A DNA stretch of 38,417 bases, from assembly GCA_964394085.1 (NCBI GenBank), contig CAYMWF010000048.1, positions 1 through 38,417 on the forward strand, read 5' to 3'. The stretch's first letter is position 1, and each line of letters opens with the position of its first letter. Below, piece after piece: positions 32,963-38,417 of this stretch. The position numbers were made by a program, and so were the translations under genes. Origin of the DNA: CAYMWF01 sp964394085 [NCBI: uncultured Gemmatimonadota bacterium] (GTDB taxonomy: Bacteria; GCA-2686955; CAYMWF01). The notes beneath the pieces were generated by a model. The model was not told the DNA's origin, ran no database searches, and saw only the letters and a list, made by a program, of their open reading frames with translations.

Positions 32963-34426
32963 CTATTTCACCAGCACCATCTTCCTGGTATCCGCAGTCG
33001 GGGTCGCTCCGGATTCCGTCGTTTCGAGCCGGTACAGATAAACCCCCGAAGCCAGCCCGGATCCATCGAACGTCACCTCATGCACCCCCGCATCTCTCCA
33101 GCCGTTCACCAGCTCCGCAACACGGTATCCCGACACATCGAAAACCGACAGGTTTATCCGGCTCGCGACGGACAACCTGTAGCTGAGAACCGTGATTGGA
33201 TTGAAGGGGTTGGGGTGGGCGCCAAGCAGAAGAGTGGATGGTTTGACGTTATTCCCGTCCCCCTGCAGAACTCCCACTTCCGCTTCAACGCGAATCAGGT
33301 AGACGTCGGAAAGACCTGCGCCATATGACCAGGTCTCACCCGCAACGATATATCCGCCGTTGTCCGTCTGCCGGGCACAGTAGCCGTATTCATCCTGACT
33401 CCCGCCGAAGGTCCGGCTCCACGATTCATTCCCGCTCTCATCCGTCTTGATCAGATAGACAGAGCTTCCGCCTTCAAAGGAATAAGTGGTGCCTGATATG
33501 ATATATCCCCCGTCCGAGGTCTGTCGGACGCTTCTGCCATAATCATGATCGCTTCCGCCGAAGGTCCGATTCCATGACTCATTTCCATTCGCATCGGTCT
33601 TGACGAGATAAACGTCATCTTGACCTGCGCCGAATGACCAGGTCTGACCCGTGATTATATAGCCGCCGTCGGTTGTCTGCTGTACGCTGAAGCCATGATC
33701 ATCGAAGCTTCCGCCGAAGGTCCGACTCCATAATTCATCGCCGTCTGCATCCGTCTTGATCAGATATAGATCCTCATCGCTCGTTCCGGGATCGGTTTCA
33801 CCTGCAATAATATACCCCCCGTCGTCTGTCTGTTGAACGCTCCAGCCGGCATCCCCGAAACTTTCACTGTAGGTCCGACTCCACGATTCCGTGCCTGAAG
33901 AATCCGCCTTAACCAGATAAACGTCAGAGCTGCCATTGTGATAGCTGGTAGCTCCTGCGATTATGTAGCCTCCGTCCAGGGTCTGCTGAACGCTGTATCC
34001 ATAATTACCGTAAACGCTGCCGAAGGTCTGATTCCAATCTTCAATTCCATTCGTATCCGTCTTGACCAGATAAATGTCATAATTCCCGGCCCCGAATGAA
34101 CTCGTATTGCCGACGATTATGTACCCGCCGTCCGATGTCTGCTGCACGCAGAAGCCGTACTCATGACCCGTTCCGCCGAAGGTCCGACTCCACTGTTCCG
34201 TCCCTGAAGCATCCGTCTTGATCAGATAGATATCATCCTGCCCGGCGCCGAAAGAAGTAGTATAGCCGGCAAAAATAAATCCGCCATCGTCCGTCTGCTG
34301 AACGCTTCTGCAATAATCGCCGCCGCTTCCGCCGAAAGTCCGGGTCCAGAGAGTATCGGGCTGCGCATGGGCAGCTGCTGCGATTGCCAGGATGGAGATG
34401 ACAACGAAGGAGAATCGATGTTTCAT
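32963..34426 (-). CDS. secreted KTD-type repeat propeller protein with FlgD-like sorting domain
   Basis: 487 residues. Signal peptide about 1-22 (FSFVVISILAIAAAAHA). Seven tandem repeats of about 50 residues follow, each with W-x-R-T-F-G-G, Y-G-x-S-V-x-Q-T, D-G-G-Y-I-I-x-G and Y-L-I-K-T-D: a beta-propeller-like array, probably one blade per repeat. The last 85 residues (GAHPNPFNPIT, SVFDVSGYRVAEL, GLASGVYLYRLET, TRKMVLVK) are the FlgD-like sorting module shared with the PLD-like protein. Likely surface-displayed, ligand unknown. ATG 34426 is chosen over 34441 because GGAGG lies between the two. Confidence 0.85.
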   Translation of the reverse strand: MKHRFSFVVISILAIAAAAHAQPDTLWTRTFGGSGGDYCRSVQQTDDGGFIFAGYTTSFGAGQDDIYLIKTDASGTEQWSRTFGGTGHEYGFCVQQTSDGGYIIVGNTSSFGAGNYDIYLVKTDTNGIEDWNQTFGSVYGNYGYSVQQTLDGGYIIAGATSYHNGSSDVYLVKADSSGTESWSRTYSESFGDAGWSVQQTDDGGYIIAGETDPGTSDEDLYLIKTDADGDELWSRTFGGSFDDHGFSVQQTTDGGYIITGQTWSFGAGQDDVYLVKTDANGNESWNRTFGGSDHDYGRSVRQTSDGGYIISGTTYSFEGGSSVYLIKTDESGNESWSRTFGGSQDEYGYCARQTDNGGYIVAGETWSYGAGLSDVYLIRVEAEVGVLQGDGNNVKPSTLLLGAHPNPFNPITVLSYRLSVASRINLSVFDVSGYRVAELVNGWRDAGVHEVTFDGSGLASGVYLYRLETTESGATPTADTRKMVLVK

Positions 34427-34479
34427 TTTTTCGTCCTCCATTTGTATTTGGCTCGGGAATTACCGTAATGACACGATAC

Positions 34480-34508
34480 AGTATACAGAATTTTTCGCAA
34501 AAAGTCAA
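34480..34508 (-). promoter_or_regulatory. sigma70-type promoter of the propeller gene
   Basis: On the minus strand: TTGACT (34508-34503), 17-base spacer, TATACT (34485-34480). Leader of about 45 bases. Confidence 0.7.
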
Positions 34509-34626
34509 GCTGAGCAAGCATTGGGATCTACCGGGAAAGCAGCGCGGGCGAATCACGGAACAACTGAATCGGTCGATGCTTCCGGGATTTCTCTTACCTT
34601 CGCCAGTCGAACATATCCGGAATCGA

Positions 34627-35337
34627 TTACTCGAGCCAACCTATGTTCCCCGGGCCTCCGAACGCTCCCATGTCGGAACGGGCTCCGTTGACGTACCAAT
34701 CCGGGCAGAGCGGATGCCGGTCATATATCTCATCTTCAATGGGGGGATCGCCCGAGTCGATGCACGGAGACGAGGTCCGGAGACCATAGTCGAACCCGAA
34801 CCAGGATTTGAGTATGAAGAGCGGATCTCTGTTGATATTGCCCTCGCCCTCCCAGCCGCCCTGGACGTCGGAGAATGTGATAACCGGGTATCCCGACTCA
34901 ACGTACACCTCCTGGGGCGTATCGTTCCAGAGGATACAGTTCTTGATGGTCGGGGAGGAATGGACGCACCGGATCCCGCCTCCGAGGGAGGCATGCCCGT
35001 TGGTAATGGTGAATCCGTCCAGCTTCGAAAAAGAAGTTTCAGCATTGCGAAAATAGAAACCTCTGCCGTCCCCCTCACAGTCGATGGTCGTGAAATAGGG
35101 CCCGTTCTCTGAAACAATTGTTATCGCCCTGCCCTCATAATCGAGGTTCTTGTTTCCAGCTCCGGCGTACGTTCCGTCGGCCACCAGCACCGTGTCGCCG
35201 TCCACGGAGGCATCGATTCCAGCCTGGATGGTCGGCTGCTCCGATGGTACGCGGATGGTTGCGGCAATCGTCATTGAACAGAAGAGGATCAGTGACAGGC
35301 TGACAACTGCGAGTGCACAACCGTGATTTCGCGACAT
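34627..35337 (-). CDS. small secreted right-handed beta-helix protein
   Basis: 236 residues. Signal peptide about 1-25 (ALAVVSLSLILFCSMTIAA). Typical opening IRVPSEQPTIQAGIDASVDGDTVLVADGTY, rungs ending FTITNGHASLGGGIRC and NCILWNDTPQEVYVE, and the usual closing SSPCIDSGDPP and ARSDMGAFGGPG. Much shorter than the 491-residue relative at 31305 but with a complete beginning and end, so probably intact and not a fragment. AAGGAG lies about nine bases before the ATG. It has its own promoter. Confidence 0.82.
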   Translation of the reverse strand: MSRNHGCALAVVSLSLILFCSMTIAATIRVPSEQPTIQAGIDASVDGDTVLVADGTYAGAGNKNLDYEGRAITIVSENGPYFTTIDCEGDGRGFYFRNAETSFSKLDGFTITNGHASLGGGIRCVHSSPTIKNCILWNDTPQEVYVESGYPVITFSDVQGGWEGEGNINRDPLFILKSWFGFDYGLRTSSPCIDSGDPPIEDEIYDRHPLCPDWYVNGARSDMGAFGGPGNIGWLE

Positions 35338-35376
35338 GATGGCGCTCCTTAGCCGGATGTTATTCGCTCATCTGTA

Positions 35377-35405
35377 AGTATAGCGGCGAACCGTCTGGTC
35401 GGCAA
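35377..35405 (-). promoter_or_regulatory. sigma70-type promoter of the small beta-helix gene
   Basis: On the minus strand: TTGCCG (35405-35400), 17-base spacer, TATACT (35382-35377). Leader of about 30-35 bases. Confidence 0.65.
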
Positions 35406-35619
35406 CTGCGCCCTCTTCTCCGGCGTTCGTTCCTTCGCTGTCCTTCGGATCACCTGGCGAGAATGCTCTGCCATGCCGTTGATTATTACCTGGCTGCCTG
35501 TTTCGTATATCCGCGCCTTTGTGAGAGATCTTCTGCCGATTGCATTTACAGGATCTCCAATTTGATGTCTGCGTGCAGAGGTGCAGCTGATCAACGTCGA
35601 TCGGTCGGCTTTTTTGCGA

Positions 35620-38417
35620 TCATTCTTTTTGCAGCGCCTCTCTGAACCGCTCCAGGCGGGATGCAAATTCAGTGTTTTCGGGGTCGAGCTCCAGGGCCCG
35701 CTTCTCGTGTTGAACGGCTTCCCGGAGAAACCCGTTCCTGAAGCATGCTTCGGCCAGGGTATCGATATACATCGCTTTCGGGTCGAGTTCGACGCACCTT
35801 CGCGCGAGTCTCAGCCCTTCGGCGGCATCGGTCTCGCCGGAGGGTGATGTGACCAGCCCCCACGCACGGTTGTTCAGCATCGAGGCGTATTCGATTCGCA
35901 CTTTCAGGTAGCCGGGATTCGCCGACAGCGCGTTTTCAAACGCCGCCAAAGCGCCCGTTTCGTCGCCTTCTCTTCTCAGGCGAGCGGCCTCGAGGCAGAT
36001 CCTTCTCGACACCAGGTTCCTTTCGAGAGGGAAGGAATCACGGTTTTCGTCCGCCCATTCGAGCCATTTAACGCGATCCCTGCCGAAATCCACGTTCGTG
36101 TACTCGAGCAGGACGGCTCCGATGTTCGAACCGTAATTGTCGGATGACGTGTCGAGTGCGCGGAAATCGAGGTAGTCGATGAGAGGACGGAGCCCGCTCC
36201 TGTCGCCCAGCTGGAGGAGCGCCTCGCCTGCAGCTTTCCGCAGGTATGGATTCGGTTCTGATGCGGCTTTCCGAAGCGCAGCGGCGGCCGCGGCTGCAGC
36301 TGCGGTTGCGGACTCTGCATGGGTATCGGCAACGGCTGCGGTATCTGTCGGGATATCGGTTCCGGCCGCGGATTCTGCCGGGGTATCGGCCGCGGCTGCG
36401 ATTGCGGATTCTCCCCGGGCAGCGTCAGCGGTTCCGGCATCAGCCGCTGCCGCGGCGTTCGAGCAGATCCGGCCGAGGGCCGAGGCTGCTGCGAAACGGG
36501 TGTAAACATGCTCCGACTCGTTTTCGAGTATGGCGACAATCCCTGGAACAAACGAGGGGTTCTCGTATGCGGCAAGGGAGCGCAGGGCTCTGCCCCTGCA
36601 GCGGTGGTCGGGATCTGCTTCGGCGATGCGGGCCAGCAGGGAATCGCCGCCCGTAACTTCGAGACTGCCGATCGCCCGCAGCACGAGGAGGCGAACGTAC
36701 GGGTCGGGATCGGAAACAGCCGCGAGAAGCCGGGCGCCCGCGGCGTCGATTTTGTGAAGATCGATCAGGATCGCGGTAAAAGCTCTCGTCTTCGGATCCG
36801 GTGCAAACAGGGCATCGCCGGCATACCCGGGAAGAGGAACCTCCGAAGAGTCGCCGAGAAGGAGGGTGACCAGGGCCTCTTCGGTCGCCCGCCTGGTAGC
36901 GAAGTCGCCCTCGCCGAGATGGTAGACCAGTCCTGCCGTGTCGTCTCTGAACTTCGCGGCGAGCTCACCCGCGCGCGATAAACTGGAAAATGGATCCTTT
37001 GAATCCGGAGAATTTTTCAGCGGTTCAGGAGAGCTGCGGCCGGGCGGAGACAACGACGCAGAACTCCCCATCCGGCGAGATTGCTCTTCGGGAATTCGGC
37101 GGGTTTGTTCTTCTGCTGTTTCTTCGACCCGGGATAAGGCGATCCGCTCGAGATCGGCGAAAGGGTCGCAGGCGGCGGTTTCGGCGTCTATCCCGACTGC
37201 ACGGGTTCCGCTTCCCCAGTTTTTATCGTTTCCGCGGTCCGGCATCGAATAGGAATCGCTGCCGCCGGCATCGATAAAGATGGCGGCGCCCCACGCGTCG
37301 GGAACGATCGGGGGAAGAACGTATCCCTGCGAATGGTTCGCGGCGCTGTACGTATCGTCGCCCGAGGCGTCGATAAAGAGCGAGAATCCCCGCGGTTTGT
37401 GCGAGTATGCCTGGCCGTCCCCGTGGGGAGCGGAATAGGAATCGTCGCCTTCGGCATCGATGAATATTCCGGCGGACCTGTCGTTGCCTGCAGCGTTCCC
37501 GGCCCATTTGCCGTGGTAGATATCATCGCCCCCGAGATCCAGGTGCAGACCGCTCGTGAGGTGGACACCCGCCCCGTGCGAATAGGAGCCGTTTCCGTTA
37601 TATGTGTCGTCTCCGTCCCGGTCGACGAGAGCCCCCAGCGACAGAAAATAGCTGGCCCCCTGTGAGAATGACGCCGCGTCATACGTGTCGTCTCCCGCGT
37701 CATCCACGAGGAACCCGATGCCGCCGTAGAGCGAAAAATCCATGTGCCAGGGATACGATCGGCAGCCGCAGCCCGAGCCCTGCGCGAACCCGTATGAGGA
37801 CGACGATGCTTCGAAGCGGTCATCGCCGTTCCTGTCGTAGAGGATGCCGGCTCCCGTGGTGGAACCGAATCCCTGTGCGAGCTGCTCCGCCGAAAAAGCG
37901 TCGTCGCCGGCCAGGTCGGCCAGCACCCCGAATCCGAAGAGACCGGCGCCCTGGACGAAGCGTCCGCCACGGTAGGTGTCGTCCCCCTCGCAGTCGAGCA
38001 GCATGCCGCAGCCGAGGTAGCCGCCGCCCTGGCTGAAGTCCCCGGCCTGGTAGCTGTCATCTCCGCGGAGGTCGACGAGGAGGCCCGCGCCGAGAAAGCC
38101 GAAACCCTGGGCGACCGGTCGCAGTTCATGGACGGTGCGCCCCGGCGGCGGCATGTAAATGTCGTTTCCGCTCAAATCGATGACCATGGCGGCGGCCGGA
38201 CCTTCGCCGCCCGCACCGCCCGCATTGTTGTAATAGACGTCGTTACCTCCGAGATCGATTATCAGGGCGGCGTCTTCGCTGTATTTGTTGCGGCCCGTGC
38301 CGCCGACCAGCATGCGGCCCCACTCGTACGCGGCATCCGCAAGCAATTCGCCGTCTACCGGCGCGAGATCCCGCGAAAGACGGGTCAGAAAGTCGATCGA
38401 AGAATCGGCGGCCGCCG
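35620..38417 (-). CDS. GDDxY-repeat / HEAT / TPR protein, N-terminus beyond the window
   Basis: At least 931 residues; the frame is open to the right edge, so the start is not in the window (the TTG at 38346 is internal). From the N-terminal side: twelve repeats of about 25-30 residues of the form G-x-L-x-D-x-x-G-D-D-x-Y followed by a QG-containing stretch, probably an Asp-rich solenoid that may bind calcium. Then a low-complexity linker, HEAT-like repeats (DPDPYVRLLVLRAIGSLE, DPDHRCRGRALRSL, EPNPYLRKAAGEALLQLG) interrupted by an Ala-rich insert of about 65 residues, and C-terminal TPRs (GALAAFENALSANPG, LREAVQHEKRALELDPENTEF). Probably a surface or periplasmic scaffold. Family not recognised as a whole. 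Confidence 0.8.
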   Translation of the reverse strand, partial: AAADSSIDFLTRLSRDLAPVDGELLADAAYEWGRMLVGGTGRNKYSEDAALIIDLGGNDVYYNNAGGAGGEGPAAAMVIDLSGNDIYMPPPGRTVHELRPVAQGFGFLGAGLLVDLRGDDSYQAGDFSQGGGYLGCGMLLDCEGDDTYRGGRFVQGAGLFGFGVLADLAGDDAFSAEQLAQGFGSTTGAGILYDRNGDDRFEASSSSYGFAQGSGCGCRSYPWHMDFSLYGGIGFLVDDAGDDTYDAASFSQGASYFLSLGALVDRDGDDTYNGNGSYSHGAGVHLTSGLHLDLGGDDIYHGKWAGNAAGNDRSAGIFIDAEGDDSYSAPHGDGQAYSHKPRGFSLFIDASGDDTYSAANHSQGYVLPPIVPDAWGAAIFIDAGGSDSYSMPDRGNDKNWGSGTRAVGIDAETAACDPFADLERIALSRVEETAEEQTRRIPEEQSRRMGSSASLSPPGRSSPEPLKNSPDSKDPFSSLSRAGELAAKFRDDTAGLVYHLGEGDFATRRATEEALVTLLLGDSSEVPLPGYAGDALFAPDPKTRAFTAILIDLHKIDAAGARLLAAVSDPDPYVRLLVLRAIGSLEVTGGDSLLARIAEADPDHRCRGRALRSLAAYENPSFVPGIVAILENESEHVYTRFAAASALGRICSNAAAAADAGTADAARGESAIAAAADTPAESAAGTDIPTDTAAVADTHAESATAAAAAAAAALRKAASEPNPYLRKAAGEALLQLGDRSGLRPLIDYLDFRALDTSSDNYGSNIGAVLLEYTNVDFGRDRVKWLEWADENRDSFPLERNLVSRRICLEAARLRREGDETGALAAFENALSANPGYLKVRIEYASMLNNRAWGLVTSPSGETDAAEGLRLARRCVELDPKAMYIDTLAEACFRNGFLREAVQHEKRALELDPENTEFASRLERFREALQKE

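Overview
This 38.4 kb window looks like a metagenome-type contig from a high-GC bacterium of the FCB superphylum, in the Krumholzibacteriota / Eisenbacteria / Latescibacterota range. The main clue is two secreted proteins that end in a FlgD-like C-terminal sorting module with a YPNPxNP or HPNPFNP motif. Secreted parallel beta-helix proteins, TolB-like and KTD-type propellers and a methylmalonyl-CoA-mutase-like operon fit the same group. That assignment is inference from sequence style. I see no tRNA, rRNA, CRISPR array, cas gene or intact transposase.

Layout. 1-1014: gene-free, repeat-rich DNA. 1015-5738: secreted phospholipase-D-fold nuclease, convergent YcgN-like Cys-cluster protein, secreted TolB-like propeller protein. 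6041-7901: PHP-type histidinol phosphatase and a secreted SGNH hydrolase with a clear sigma70 promoter. 8068-14333: three tandem paralogues, each a polytopic membrane domain fused to an SGNH hydrolase. They converge on a two-gene minus-strand operon (17494-14330) encoding an asparagine-synthase-like protein and a secreted glycoside-hydrolase-like protein. 17495-18370: gene-free DNA with hairpin repeats, a perfect inverted repeat and a short tandem repeat.

18371-28636 is the metabolic heart of the window. A FadH/Old-Yellow-Enzyme-type flavoprotein, a 2x[4Fe-4S] ferredoxin, a methylmalonyl-CoA-epimerase-like VOC protein, HyuA and HyuB, a free-standing B12-binding subunit and an acyl-CoA mutase large subunit are tightly packed, several with stop/start overlaps. 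A CaiB/BaiF CoA-transferase follows after a repeat patch. The order recalls carboxylase-epimerase-mutase (propionyl-CoA to succinyl-CoA), but the biotin carboxylase is replaced by HyuAB and the mutase, VOC protein and flavoprotein all carry substitutions at known catalytic or ligand positions. I propose a CoA-dependent carbon-skeleton rearrangement pathway with an unknown substrate.

28768-30940: a secreted matrixin-like protein whose zinc site is destroyed, and a DUF4143-type AAA ATPase with a leaderless-looking promoter. 31305 to the right edge is all minus strand: two secreted beta-helix proteins, a secreted propeller protein with a sorting domain, and a large protein (cut by the window edge) with GDDxY repeats, HEAT repeats and TPRs.

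A short hairpin repeat with core TTCTTCACACGGAGAAA occurs at least nine times, always between genes, and tandem repeats start on the stop codons of two genes. Intergenic DNA here appears to be actively growing by duplication.
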